A stretch of DNA of 64,000 nt from CBDFMG01 sp965221205 [NCBI: bacterium] (GTDB taxonomy: Bacteria; SM23-31): assembly GCA_965221205.1 (NCBI GenBank), contig OZ244870.1, forward strand, positions 2,604,001 through 2,668,000, written 5' to 3'. Both the position numbers and the translations under genes were made by a program. Below, in pieces: positions 9,800-19,391 of this stretch. A model generated the notes under the pieces. That model ran no database searches, had not been told where the DNA came from, and was given only the letters and a program-made list of their open reading frames with translations. Positions within the stretch are counted from its first letter, which is position 1; each line of letters begins with the position of its first letter.

Positions 9800-10351
9800 C
9801 TATTTCATATTGTTAGAAATTCGAAACTGTCTGTACATTTCATAGGCCATAACCCCAAAAGCAGTGCTAACATTAAGCGATTGTTTCACACCCAACATCG
9901 GCAAGTCGATACAATTATCACACATATCCAATGTATTCTGCTCTATGCCTTCAAATTCATTACCCACTATAATTGCAACAGGAAAAGGATACACAAATTC
10001 TTGAAAATCCACGCTGTTTTCGGTTTGTTCCAGCCCTATTATATGGACTCTTTTTCCTTTCAGATATGAAATAGCATCTTCAGTTTTTTTAAACCCCTGC
10101 CACGAAACAGCTTCAACCGCTCCAAGTGCAGCTTTGTCTATCTCTTTTCTTGGGGGTCTTCCCGTATAACCAGTCAGAATTACTTGCGAAAACCGAAGTC
10201 CGTCGGCTGTCCTAAATATTGAACCAACATTGTACAGACTTCGAATATTTTCAACAATTACGTACAACGGTAGTCTGGGTTTACTTTCGATATTATCAAG
10301 CGAAAGTGACTTTTGCTTCAATTCTTCGAAGCTATGTTTACGGTAATGCAT
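9800..10351 (-). CDS. SpoU-family tRNA/rRNA 2'-O-methyltransferase
   Basis: This 183-residue single-domain SpoU methyltransferase has all three motifs: NIRSLYNVGSIFRTADG, VAIIVGNEFEGI and LPMLGVKQSLNVSTAFGV. It lacks the N-terminal substrate domain found in RlmB, like TrmL/TrmH-type enzymes. The substrate cannot be read from the sequence; a tRNA is most likely. It is the second SpoU gene within 1.5 kb, separated from the first by a broken small gene on the other strand. Confidence 0.87.
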   Translation of the reverse strand: MHYRKHSFEELKQKSLSLDNIESKPRLPLYVIVENIRSLYNVGSIFRTADGLRFSQVILTGYTGRPPRKEIDKAALGAVEAVSWQGFKKTEDAISYLKGKRVHIIGLEQTENSVDFQEFVYPFPVAIIVGNEFEGIEQNTLDMCDNCIDLPMLGVKQSLNVSTAFGVMAYEMYRQFRISNNMK

Positions 10352-10397
10352 ACATCTTTACTCTAAAAGTTGATTATTGATAAATTTCTTACAATTA

Positions 10398-10829
10398 TTA
10401 TATTGTATAAAGATTATTTTTATACAAGTTTTGGTTTTCTCTTATATATTCGATTGTATTTTTAATTCCATCTGACAATGAGTACTGAGATTTCCAATTC
10501 AACATTTCTTTTGCTTTTTTATTGTCACAAATCAGCTCCGTCACTTCACTTTTTTCAGGCCTATCCCTATTATTATCATGCAGAATATTTAGGTTTTTAT
10601 TCAATTGTTTTTGAATTTCAAGCACAATATCCTCAATTGTAACACCAACACTCGAACCGATATTGACAACCTCACCTTCAGTATTTTCGAGGTGTCCCCA
10701 ATTATTCATTGAATTATAATGTATTAGTGCTTTAACTCGAGAACCCTGATTTACAAGTGATTCAAGAAGGTGACTTCCAATAAATCCACCTGCCCCGGTA
10801 ACTAAAACTGTTTTATCAGAAATTCGCAC
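10398..10829 (-). pseudogene. LegB-like NAD-dependent 4,6-dehydratase with large internal deletion
   Basis: The first 48 residues are a Rossmann start (VLVTGAGGFIGSHLLESL, ALIHYNSMNNWGHLE), as in LegB-type nucleotide-sugar dehydratases. From about residue 51 the frame jumps directly to the C-terminal part (VNIGSSVGVTIEDIV, RPEKSEVTELICDNKKAKE, then a SLSDGIKNTIEY end). About 190 residues, including the catalytic YxxxK region, are missing without breaking the frame. The ribosome site GAGGAGG upstream of the start remains. The product cannot be an active dehydratase. Intact homologues serve legionaminic-acid or flagellin-glycan synthesis. Confidence 0.75.
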
Positions 10830-10922
10830 CTATTCCTCCTCTAATCTCTTAACTTTTTCAAATATATGGAATATTTTATAGTTCTAAAATCATTGTTTAC
10901 TCTTAGAATACAAAATAATACA

Positions 10923-11710
10923 AGGTAATTAGGTTATTTCCGGACCAAGTGTTAAAGTATACTTGAAATGGAAGAAAAAGTCACTAGATTTATTTTTGGT
11001 ATATCATGTCCCCTTTGTTCTGGGGATCGTCTGTACCGTTTGCGTGATAATCGTTTTACAGGTACTCGATGTTCTTGTAACTACAGTTCGAAGCGGTTCA
11101 AGGACGATCTTGCTCTACTGCATTATTTTCTTTGGAGATACCTGCCAATAAAGCTGCCAGGGGTCTTGGTTTTGGCTCTATGACGGTGCGAGGCAAATAG
11201 ATGCTTTATCGACAGGAGATTTATGATTTCAGGAAGTGAGAAGACTTTCCGGCGAGATAGAATGTGATGCAAACTGCTTTGGTGGGAAACGTACGGGAAC
11301 CAGCGGTCGCAGCAGAACCGGTACAATAAAGGTTTTCGGCATGGTGGAACGTCACGGGAAGCTATTTACTACGATATGACTGCCGCCTGATGAACGAGAT
11401 CAGGGACACCGCTGCGAAAGGGAGTGTCTATCTACACTGCTACGTTCCGTTCGTATACATCGCTGAAGTTTTTTGGTAGACAGCGTACGATCGATCATAA
11501 CACATAGTGCATCACGGAACGTCGTCATAGTAACGGCCTTGAGGAGTTCTGGTCATGTGCACAAGAAAGACGCTTACAGTACCAAGATGTTAGCAAAAAT
11601 CATTGCCTGGTATACCGCAAGGAAATGGAATGGAGATACAATTACAGAAACCAAAATTTATACCATCCTTTAATCAAAATTCACGTTAGCCGCTTTTGAC
11701 CTAATTACCT
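10923..11710 (+). mobile_element. Degenerate IS1595-family insertion sequence
   Basis: The element is bounded by inverted copies of AGGTAATTAGGT (10923-10934, and its complement 11699-11710), with partial similarity continuing inward. Inside is a plus-strand transposase in pieces. The N-terminal zinc ribbon with CPLCSGDRLYRLRDNRF is followed by RFKDDLALLHYFLWRYL (from 10968), then GEIECDANCFGGKR in another frame, then NGLEEFWSCAQERR and EMEWRYNYRNQNLYHPL at the end. These match IS1595-type DDE transposases. Several frameshifts and stops make it inactive, and I see no clear target-site duplication. Confidence 0.8.
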
Positions 11711-12015
11711 AATATTATTATATAACCGTATCCATGAAAAAATTTGATTTTTTATAATTTTCAGAATAATTTTACCGCATGTAATCATTCTCTTCATTTC
11801 CGGTAATCGTTAATAATAATTATCATTTTACTGCTATACCTTTTTCTACGCTTCATGTATTGATGAGAATAAATTCATCCGGATGTGAAACAAGTTGCGA
11901 GATTCATTGCTCTTTAATCTTAATCAAGTGACCCGTGGAAAAAATTCGATTTATACACAATTATGTGGTTAAACAATCAATTATGTCGATCGTTTCTAAA
12001 ATTCATGCACTATGC
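11711..12015. other. Intergenic stretch with no recognisable gene
   Basis: These 305 bases beyond the insertion-sequence relic are very A/T-rich and hold no open frame with a ribosome site in either strand. A weak Fur-box-like stretch lies near 11810-11830, but no gene is placed to use it. Confidence 0.6.
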
Positions 12016-12126
12016 TTATTTCTCGAATAATTTCTTAACTTCTTCTAATGCATTTTTCTGCAGTTTTCATTCACTCCCACAATCTTTACAAGTAACCATG
12101 ATATAATCTTGCTTTTGTTGGCTCAT
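12016..12126 (-). pseudogene. Very small zinc-ribbon-like gene with in-frame TGA
   Basis: An ATG at 12126 opens MSQQKQDYIMVTCKDCGSE, then a TGA (codon 20), then KLQKNALEEVKKLFEK and a TAA at 12016. The CxxC pair looks like half of a zinc ribbon and the tail is a short amphipathic helix. The frame is the same on both sides of the TGA. It sits head-on just after the end of tgt. Confidence 0.4.
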
Positions 12127-12128
12127 AA

Positions 12129-13274
12129 TCATCCCTCATTCAATTCGTCTGCATAAGCATTGTAGTTAGCTGAAAAGTTCCGTTTCCAATCAATAAATTT
12201 GTCTTCACTTATAGCTTTCCGTGCTTCTCTGATTATGCGTTGGTAAAAGGTTATGTTATGGAGCGATGTAAGTCTCTGACCAAGCGATTCTCCTGCATTG
12301 AAAAGATGACGTAAATATGATCGTTCAAATGTTGCACACGTATAGCAATCACATGTTTCATCCAGAGGGCTAAAATCTTCTTTATAACGGGCGTTTTTTA
12401 TAACAAGTCGTCCGGTTCTTGTAAATGCCCAGCCATTTCTTCCAACACGCGTAGGAATGACACAATCAAACATATCGATTCCCATTCCTATACATTCAAC
12501 TATGTCTTCTGGTTTTCCGACGCCCATTAAATACTTAGGTTTATTATCAGGAAGCAAATTTGCAGTAAAATCAGCAAATTCGTATAATAGTTCCTTCGGC
12601 TCTCCCACCGACAGTCCCCCAATAGAGTATCCCGGAAAATCTAAAGCAGCAATTTTTTCGGCTGACAGTTTTCTGAGATCTTTAAATGTTCCCCCCTGAA
12701 CAATACCAAATAAAGATTGCGCGTGCTCGTGATAGTCATGTACTTCTGCCATCGCTTTCTTACTTTCAGCTGCCCACTTAATAGTGATTCTGTTTGAAGT
12801 CTGAACATTAAACTTTTCAGCTGGATATTCTATAGGATAATCAAGAGGCATAATTATATCTGCTCCTATTTTTTTTTGAATATCAATGATCGTTTCAGGT
12901 GTGAAATAGTGAAATGATCCGTCTAAATGAGATCGAAACCGTACACCATCGTCGGTTATAGTATTCAGATCGGACAGGCTGAATACCTGAAATCCCCCGC
13001 TGTCTGTCAATATGGCTCCCGACCAACTAATAAATTTATGCGCTCCTCCGGCTTTTTTCACAACATCGGGGCCAGGCCTTAAATTAAGATGATATGTGTT
13101 ATTGAGAATAATTTGTGAACCGGTCTGCTGTAATTCATTTTGTGAGAGTGTTTTGACACTACCCTGAGTACCAACAGGCATAAAAACAGGGGTATCCACT
13201 GTGCCATGGTCAGTACTTAGTTTGCCAATACGTGCTTTGGAGTCTGTGCTTTGGTGCAGTACTTTAAATTCCAA
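12129..13274 (-). CDS. tgt: Queuine tRNA-ribosyltransferase Tgt
   Basis: Tgt exchanges guanine-34 for preQ1 in tRNAs with GUN anticodons, a step of queuosine synthesis. The protein has 381 residues, the usual size. It shows the nucleophile/base-binding motif DSGGFQVFSL, GGLSVGEP, FDCVIPTR, and the structural zinc site C-x-C-x2-C in CDCYTCATFERSYLRHL. The start is a TTG at 13274, with no closer ATG that keeps the family N-terminus. No other queuosine gene is in the window. Confidence 0.96.
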   Translation of the reverse strand: MEFKVLHQSTDSKARIGKLSTDHGTVDTPVFMPVGTQGSVKTLSQNELQQTGSQIILNNTYHLNLRPGPDVVKKAGGAHKFISWSGAILTDSGGFQVFSLSDLNTITDDGVRFRSHLDGSFHYFTPETIIDIQKKIGADIIMPLDYPIEYPAEKFNVQTSNRITIKWAAESKKAMAEVHDYHEHAQSLFGIVQGGTFKDLRKLSAEKIAALDFPGYSIGGLSVGEPKELLYEFADFTANLLPDNKPKYLMGVGKPEDIVECIGMGIDMFDCVIPTRVGRNGWAFTRTGRLVIKNARYKEDFSPLDETCDCYTCATFERSYLRHLFNAGESLGQRLTSLHNITFYQRIIREARKAISEDKFIDWKRNFSANYNAYADELNEG

Positions 13275-13420
13275 TTTCTGCTCTGTATTACAGTAAAAGG
13301 ATCGAAAGAGATTTTCTGAAATTAAAGAATGAGTTAAGTATAAAGATCATTTAGCACAATTTCAATTAATAAATAACTGTGTCATTATCAATTCATACTT
13401 CATTCTGCATTTCAATATAA

Positions 13421-13446
13421 AAAAAGGCGGTCAATGACCGCCTTTA
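13421..13446 (-). terminator. Rho-independent terminator of the TolB-like gene
   Basis: AAAGGCGGTCA and its complement form a GC-rich stem with almost no loop. On the minus strand it is followed by six T. It starts about 23 bp beyond the stop of the large surface protein gene. Confidence 0.85.
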
Positions 13447-13468
13447 AACAGTTTATTTCATATATGGT

Positions 13469-16400
13469 TTACCAGTCACCTGCAAGTGAAATGTAATACT
13501 TAGGCTTTGATGTATTTTCAAGGTCATAGCTCCAAGCTACAGCTATCCGGGCATATAATAACCCGAGCAAACCGACATTAATTCCTGTTCCAAAACCAGA
13601 TCTTAGATCCTTAAACACTTTTGAAGACAGGTTGGTGTTGGGATTAATTCTATTTTCAGTGCCCTTAAAGCTACCATCAACCCATGCAGATCCGATGTCT
13701 GCAAACAGAAGACCGGAAACATTCTGCCATAATATAGGCACCGGCCAACCCATCAACAAAGTCTGAATAAAAGGAAATCTTAATTCGGTATTTATAATAG
13801 CATATCTATTTCCCTGCAATTCATAATAATCTGTTCCGTGCAAGGGGCCGACCCAATGTGAAAAATAAACATCTTCTAAATCTGTCTGGATTCCACCTTT
13901 AAATTTTCTATTTAACCAATTTGGAACGCCGCCTACAAAAAAGGTTTCCGCCGTATTCCCTTCACTCAAACCTCCTGACATCCGGAAGGCAAATAAAACA
14001 TCACGACTTAACCGGTAATATCTTCTCATATCTCCTATAAGCGTCAAAAACTCAATTTTTCTATCGCCGCCGCCAATAGGCGGGTTATACGAGACAAGAA
14101 AATTTGTTCTCATTCCATCAACAGGTCCGATCAAATACCACCGAGATGTATCCCGCGCAATATTGAGCGTTGTCCGGTAAGCAGTTACACTCTGGTTGAA
14201 TTGATCAAATCCTAAGCCGAGATATTCTTGATTGACCCTTTGAAGAGCAAATGACAAATCCACCCTTGAAAATTTACTGAATGGTTTTGAGGCATAAAAG
14301 TTAAAACCATAATTACGAAGCCTGATTGGCACAATATTGTTGGATGAAGTAAACTGCGTAAAAAAGTTTGCCTGGTTGTAAATTCCTATACCGTAGTTTG
14401 TTCTTCTGGCAAGGTATTGGTATTGCAATTGATAGCTACTGTTCCTCAAATCAAAATAGAGATCAGTAGCTAATTGTATTACATGATTCCCGAGCATATC
14501 GGAGAACTGAAATATACTCGAGCCCTGAACTCCGAAGAACGTATCATAGCCATAATTGCCATAGACAATATCAGGAGAAAAGGTAATTTTGTAGTCGTTA
14601 ATTTCGTAATCTCCGTCTGCAGTGATATAATTTGCAATATCGTCACCAATCACATCTCCCATCGTTCCATCTTCATCAAGAATATTTCGAACATCTTCAT
14701 CAAAAACATATTGACTAAAATCCTGATTTAAGACTCCTTCTGAACCTTGCTCTTCATTTGCAAGTAAATTTTCTTGAGAATCTTTATTATCTTCTGCAAG
14801 CTGTGTGAAGAAGACCGTCTTTTCCATTTTTTCGGCTAAAGATTCTTTTTCGAGCGGATTTTTCATCATGAAAACATCCCAGCCGCCATTATTATATGCA
14901 CAAAATACTAATTTTCTGCCATCATCAGAAAGCGAGAGTTGATAAACACCTGTCAAGGTGTTAGTAATAGGATACGATTTTCGAGTTTCAAGATCAAATA
15001 CATAGACATTTGATATTCCGGTAGCTTCAGAGATATACAAAAACTTCTTTCCGTCGGGACCCCACACAGGTGAACCGTCATTGTATGGATCAAAGGTGAT
15101 TCGCTCAATATTTGATCCGTCAGAATTCATTAAATAAATATCTGTCGATTCAAATTCGTGATTAAACATAGAGTTTTTTGAAAAATGGCTGCCCACTTGT
15201 TTTTTTCTGCTGCCAGCACCATTGTATCTTATAGCAGGACTATCAATGCTGCCGAGAAAATTATTCGTATCATTGCCATTACTTGAGCTGTAAGCATTGT
15301 TGTTATTATTATTGATATATTCATCAACATTATTCTTGCGGTCGGATACAAACAATATTTTTGAACCGTCCGGAGACCAGTCTGGAGAGCTGTCGGTAAA
15401 GTAATCGTTTGTTATTTTTCTTAAATCGTTGGAATGAACATTATATGCATAAATATCTGCTGCCCCGTGGAGCGTTCCTTGAAAGGTAATTTCACTGCCG
15501 TCAGGAGACCATGCTGCATCAAAAACACCATCAAGATCAAATTTATGCTGATCGAAATCCTTTTTATTAATGTTTATTATAGTCAACGCATCCTGATCAC
15601 CAGCTTTAACAGAAAGAGCAAGATTTTTCCCGTCGGGTGACCAGCTAATGCCAGGTGAAAGCCAGTGGAGTTCTTCAAGGGCGGCTGATTTCTGGCCGCC
15701 TACAAGTTTCGAGATAACTTTACCGTCGATAGCAGACATAAGATAAATATCTGCAAAACCATTGACATTTGTCATGTAAGCGATTTCGTTGCCGTTCGGA
15801 GATAGTGCAGGACTGAGATTCAAGGAGTTTCTTAGCTTCACATGATCTGTCATGCGCGTCGCCATCTCTTCCGGATTCAATCTGTCGCTTATATCCGGCC
15901 AATACTTCCTTTTCATGGCAAGGTCCCATTGATCTATTAGTTTCTCAAACTCCATCCCAAGAGAAGATTTAAAACCCCTGTCAAGGCTCTTGGTAATATT
16001 GATTCTCCGCACAATATCAATCACCTTCTGACGGCCATATTTGTCCTCAATATATCTAAATATTGACTGCCCCTGCGGATAAGGACTCATCCTATTTGTC
16101 TGGAGATAATCGTGAACCGTACCGTCTCGTACGATCATATCTGAACGAGTGTCCCATCCAACTGAAAGATATTCCGCCAATCCTTCTGAAAACCACAATG
16201 GAAGTCGAAGCTTAATACCGCTCGCAATTAAGTTCTGGACAGAACCTCCGTAAATCATATCGTTCACAAACGCGTGTACAAGCTCATGATGTAAAACATG
16301 ACGGTATTGTGAATATGATCCCTCATATGGCAGAAATACACGGTTTTTAAATAACTCCGTTACACCGCCTATGCCTTCAACCAAATATTGGCTTATCACA

Positions 16401-16699
16401 TTTGTTTGTTGAAAATCGTTGTGTGAATTGTATAGAAGAACAGGTATTTTCTTTTTAATCGTGTAATCAAATTCATCCTGGAAATTAGTAAGTTCTTTTT
16501 CTAATACATCAGCAGCAAATTCAGCAATATATTTTCCACCTTCATAAAAGAATATATGGAAATGGGGTGTATCGAAGCGTTTCCACTTCAAATCTTTATA
16601 TTGCACTTTATTTTGCCCGAAAAATTGCGCATTGGCGGTTGTTGGAATGAAAAATAACAAAACAATATATAAAGCAACGCTGCGCAAAGTTCTAAACAT
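13469..16699 (-). CDS. Peptidase-MA / TolB-repeat / surface-antigen fusion protein
   Basis: The start is the ATG at 16699, with AAGGAG just upstream and a clear signal peptide ending at ANAQ; a longer frame from 16810 lacks these. The 1076-residue protein has a gluzincin-like domain with HELVH at 138-142, then six TolB/PD40 repeats (the SPDGS/SPDGK motifs) from about residue 290 to 640. Next come an asparagine-rich low-complexity stretch between repeats, an acidic linker, and a C-terminal beta-barrel domain of the Omp85/surface-antigen type. It is an exported, probably outer-membrane protein. Similar fusions are typical of FCB-group bacteria; the substrate is unknown. Confidence 0.85.
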   Translation of the reverse strand: MFRTLRSVALYIVLLFFIPTTANAQFFGQNKVQYKDLKWKRFDTPHFHIFFYEGGKYIAEFAADVLEKELTNFQDEFDYTIKKKIPVLLYNSHNDFQQTNVISQYLVEGIGGVTELFKNRVFLPYEGSYSQYRHVLHHELVHAFVNDMIYGGSVQNLIASGIKLRLPLWFSEGLAEYLSVGWDTRSDMIVRDGTVHDYLQTNRMSPYPQGQSIFRYIEDKYGRQKVIDIVRRINITKSLDRGFKSSLGMEFEKLIDQWDLAMKRKYWPDISDRLNPEEMATRMTDHVKLRNSLNLSPALSPNGNEIAYMTNVNGFADIYLMSAIDGKVISKLVGGQKSAALEELHWLSPGISWSPDGKNLALSVKAGDQDALTIININKKDFDQHKFDLDGVFDAAWSPDGSEITFQGTLHGAADIYAYNVHSNDLRKITNDYFTDSSPDWSPDGSKILFVSDRKNNVDEYINNNNNNAYSSSNGNDTNNFLGSIDSPAIRYNGAGSRKKQVGSHFSKNSMFNHEFESTDIYLMNSDGSNIERITFDPYNDGSPVWGPDGKKFLYISEATGISNVYVFDLETRKSYPITNTLTGVYQLSLSDDGRKLVFCAYNNGGWDVFMMKNPLEKESLAEKMEKTVFFTQLAEDNKDSQENLLANEEQGSEGVLNQDFSQYVFDEDVRNILDEDGTMGDVIGDDIANYITADGDYEINDYKITFSPDIVYGNYGYDTFFGVQGSSIFQFSDMLGNHVIQLATDLYFDLRNSSYQLQYQYLARRTNYGIGIYNQANFFTQFTSSNNIVPIRLRNYGFNFYASKPFSKFSRVDLSFALQRVNQEYLGLGFDQFNQSVTAYRTTLNIARDTSRWYLIGPVDGMRTNFLVSYNPPIGGGDRKIEFLTLIGDMRRYYRLSRDVLFAFRMSGGLSEGNTAETFFVGGVPNWLNRKFKGGIQTDLEDVYFSHWVGPLHGTDYYELQGNRYAIINTELRFPFIQTLLMGWPVPILWQNVSGLLFADIGSAWVDGSFKGTENRINPNTNLSSKVFKDLRSGFGTGINVGLLGLLYARIAVAWSYDLENTSKPKYYISLAGDW

Positions 16700-16937
16700 A
16701 TTATTCTCCTTAATGTTACATACTATGAAAACCGAATTGTGGAAACAAAAGTTCCACCCTAAAACCGGCAATCTGTCAATTGTTTCGGATCTTTCTATAA
16801 TAATTGGCAATCATCTCATTTAATTGCTAAAAAGTTGCAATTTTTTAACATTTTTTTAAAGAATCTCTATTTTCATGACGATAAAAACAGTGAAGCCTGA
16901 CTAGTCATAGTCATAACTACAGGGAGGTAGATCAAGG

Positions 16938-17117
16938 TTGTCTACTGATTCAATCAAGCAATTAAGCAACTCTTTTCCAAACTTTACAAATACGCGTGTG
17001 CGGTTTGTTGTTCAGGGTAAATTAAAAACGGAAGTGATATACTCGGATAGCAATGAAGTGATCCGAGAAATACCAAGAAGATTTTCTGCAAACGTTTATT
17101 TGAGTATTTACGCATAA
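16938..17117 (+). pseudogene. FlaG-like flagellar protein remnant
   Basis: A TTG-started frame (GGGAGG ten bases upstream) reads RVRFVVQGKLKTEVI followed by SNEVIREIP, the core of FlaG proteins (FxVDE...VVKVID...EVIREIPPE). Just after REIP the usual continuation (QEDFLQTFI) is found one frame over and meets TGA codons. The gene is therefore frameshifted and shortened. FlaG influences flagellar filament length. No other flagellar gene is clear in this window. Confidence 0.5.
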
Positions 17118-17165
17118 CTTTATACGCGGATTTGATTGAGTTCTTTTCCAGAAATACTATGATGT

Positions 17166-17200
17166 AAATCCTGCTTTTGTTCAAAAACAGGATTTTTTAT
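17166..17200 (+). terminator. Rho-independent terminator after the FlaG relic
   Basis: AAATCCTGCTTTTG pairs with CAAAAACAGGATTT with one mismatch, and a run of T follows on the plus strand. It lies 49 bp beyond the FlaG-like frame, which supports that a plus-strand gene was once expressed here. Confidence 0.75.
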
Positions 17201-17344
17201 TTTAACCACCTCTCCTCATCGTTCAACAATAAATACCGATGACCACCTTTCATAATTTTAAAAAATCGTATATTTCTTTGAATATGCAGAGTCATTATCG
17301 AAATTCATGTTTTCTTCCGAAAATATCCACGTTGAGTAATATAC

Positions 17345-17690
17345 TCAATTCCGAAATTCATGTAAACAAGTATAAATGGAAAAGACATATAATCTGAACC
17401 GGGCATTACCAATTGGTCCACCAGTAACTAATAAGTACACAATATACAATGCAGTTATTCCGAAATATGGCGATCTGCTCTTATAAAACCTTACAATTCC
17501 TGCTATTGCAACAATACCAAGAAAATACTATAACCCGGTGGTCTGACTATAACACTGTACAGCTCGAAAAGTTCATAAACTTATTCACCTGATTGTAAGA
17601 GGTTAACTGCGAGTCATGAATAAATTGCGGAATCATCGACAAGTATCTTCTCCTTATCGAGAAAGACCCAAAATAAGGAGTACTATTCTA
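17345..17690 (-). pseudogene. Remnant of a polytopic membrane glycosyltransferase (PMT/GT39-like C-terminus)
   Basis: One frame gives SMIPQFIHDSQLTSYNQVNK. The next gives YFLGIVAIAGIVRFYKSRSP, then ITALYIVYLLVTGGPIGNARFRLYVF and a stop at 17345. Hydrophobic helices followed by TGxxGNARFRL are typical of the last helices of dolichyl-phosphate-mannose-type (GT39/GT83) glycosyltransferases, where Pro usually follows RFRL. Frameshifts break it and the N-terminal bulk is missing. It lies directly downstream of the flippase gene, suggesting a former surface-glycan cluster. Confidence 0.4.
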
Positions 17691-17788
17691 ATGAGAGAAC
17701 AATAAATGTTAAAAGGTAATAATCATACCTTTCTAATTGATTTATAATTATTCTCAAAAACAATATCCTATATTGAAGCGTTTGGTGT

Positions 17789-19252
17789 TTAACTCAAAAA
17801 AGTCCGAATCTTATGTTTCAATGCATTTTTTTCATCAACATTAAAATATCGCGTACTATAGAGCATAAATGGGTAAGCTGTTATAACTATGATTCTGATA
17901 AAAATATGTGTATTTTGCAGAACTTTGTCAAAGAGAAAAAAGAATGCCGCACAAATTAGTGCGCAGTGTATAATTCGTTTATATTCATATTGGATTGAAT
18001 AGATTTTTTGCGTAACCACGAGCAGGAGAAAAGCCATATATGCATAAGAAACAACTTTTGCTGTAGCAGCTCCCATCATGCCGTAAATAGGGACCAAATA
18101 AAAGTTTAATGCCATATTGAGTAATGCTGAGAATCCGGTTATTCCTGCGAGAAACACCGACTTTTTCTTGATGTATATGCCGACTACAAAATTTGTGTAA
18201 ATACCGTAAAATATATAGGCAAGCATACAAACTGGAACAATAGCAATTCCATCCCAGTAGTCCTGTTTAATTAAATAACCGCCGATAAAAGGTATTTCAA
18301 AGGAAATAATATCATATATAAAATAAACTATGATCAAATAAATCCAACCTGATGTGGCGACAAAATATGTTAATACACGAGCATAAATATTCCGAGCATT
18401 TTTTTTATTAGCAATTGATAAGAAAAACGGATGCCATGCGAATCTAAACGCCGCTACTGCAATCGACATTGCCATTGCTAATTTGTAACCAGCACCATAA
18501 ACACCGGCTACAGATTCCCCAAAAATCCTTTCGATAAAAAATCTATCTATTAACTCCATACTGATGATAGAGATACCCGGAATGATATAGGGTAAACCAA
18601 AGTTCATGATTTCTTTATAAACTGTGGAGGACAAGTCGAAGGTTAATTTTTTTATTATAATCGGAGAAACCAATAAAAAAGTGGCCGCTGACGATATTAA
18701 GTTCGCTATAAATATTCCCTCAACGCCTCTCTGCATTACAAAATATAAATTAAGTCCGATTGTCATACTAATGTTGATAAGTTTTAATAGCATGAAGGTT
18801 AGGGACCGCTCTTCCGCTCTCATGGTAAGAAATGGAAGGACGGCAAGTGCGTCAAAGAAAAGTATTCCGGCAGTATATTTGATAATGTGCGAGTATTCCG
18901 GCGACTCGAAACAGAGTACAGAAAAATAATCGGAAAATAGTAGTATCCCTATACTCAGAAGAGTTGATATGCCTAATACAGAGAAAAAGGCTGTGCTGAA
19001 AACGTTTTGATGGGTAAACCCTTTTTCTTTTAGAACGTAAAAACGGAGGAAAGCTGTATCGATTCCGTGCATGTACATGACATTAACAAAACCGATAAAT
19101 GCAAAAATAATAACTGCAGTACCATATTCTGCTGGAGTAGTTAATATTCTTGTATGTATCGGAAGAAGTATAAATGAAAGTGAACGCGCAAGAATGTTTG
19201 TGATTCCGTATACGGAGATATGAGCAGTGAGCCGCTTGATTTCGGCGAACAT
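17789..19252 (-). CDS. Polysaccharide (lipid-linked oligosaccharide) flippase, Wzx/MOP family
   Basis: This is a 487-residue integral membrane protein with about 12-14 hydrophobic helices. The N-terminus (AHISVYGITNILARSLSFI, LPIHTRILTTPAEYG) is characteristic of MOP-superfamily O-antigen flippases. It would move lipid-linked glycan units across the inner membrane. It looks intact, although the neighbouring glycosyltransferase and LegB-like genes are broken, so its pathway may no longer be complete locally. ATG start. Confidence 0.87.
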   Translation of the reverse strand: MFAEIKRLTAHISVYGITNILARSLSFILLPIHTRILTTPAEYGTAVIIFAFIGFVNVMYMHGIDTAFLRFYVLKEKGFTHQNVFSTAFFSVLGISTLLSIGILLFSDYFSVLCFESPEYSHIIKYTAGILFFDALAVLPFLTMRAEERSLTFMLLKLINISMTIGLNLYFVMQRGVEGIFIANLISSAATFLLVSPIIIKKLTFDLSSTVYKEIMNFGLPYIIPGISIISMELIDRFFIERIFGESVAGVYGAGYKLAMAMSIAVAAFRFAWHPFFLSIANKKNARNIYARVLTYFVATSGWIYLIIVYFIYDIISFEIPFIGGYLIKQDYWDGIAIVPVCMLAYIFYGIYTNFVVGIYIKKKSVFLAGITGFSALLNMALNFYLVPIYGMMGAATAKVVSYAYMAFLLLVVTQKIYSIQYEYKRIIHCALICAAFFFLFDKVLQNTHIFIRIIVITAYPFMLYSTRYFNVDEKNALKHKIRTFLS

Positions 19253-19391
19253 TGAGATATGATTGGGTATTTTGGTGTATGAAAATAAATTAAATGTGGG
19301 ATTTAAAATATCTATAAGGTGCTAAATATGCAAGAGGAAAGTCCATAAAAACAACAGCATAATTTTACCTATCTATACTATGGAGGCAATT

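Noticed and set aside
11808-11830. A Fur box (AATAATAATTATCATTT-like).
   Set aside because: The match is partial in very A/T-rich DNA and no gene start lies nearby to be controlled.
16700-16810. A longer N-terminus for the TolB-like protein.
   Set aside because: The extra 37 codons lack a ribosome site and precede a clear AAGGAG plus signal peptide at 16699.
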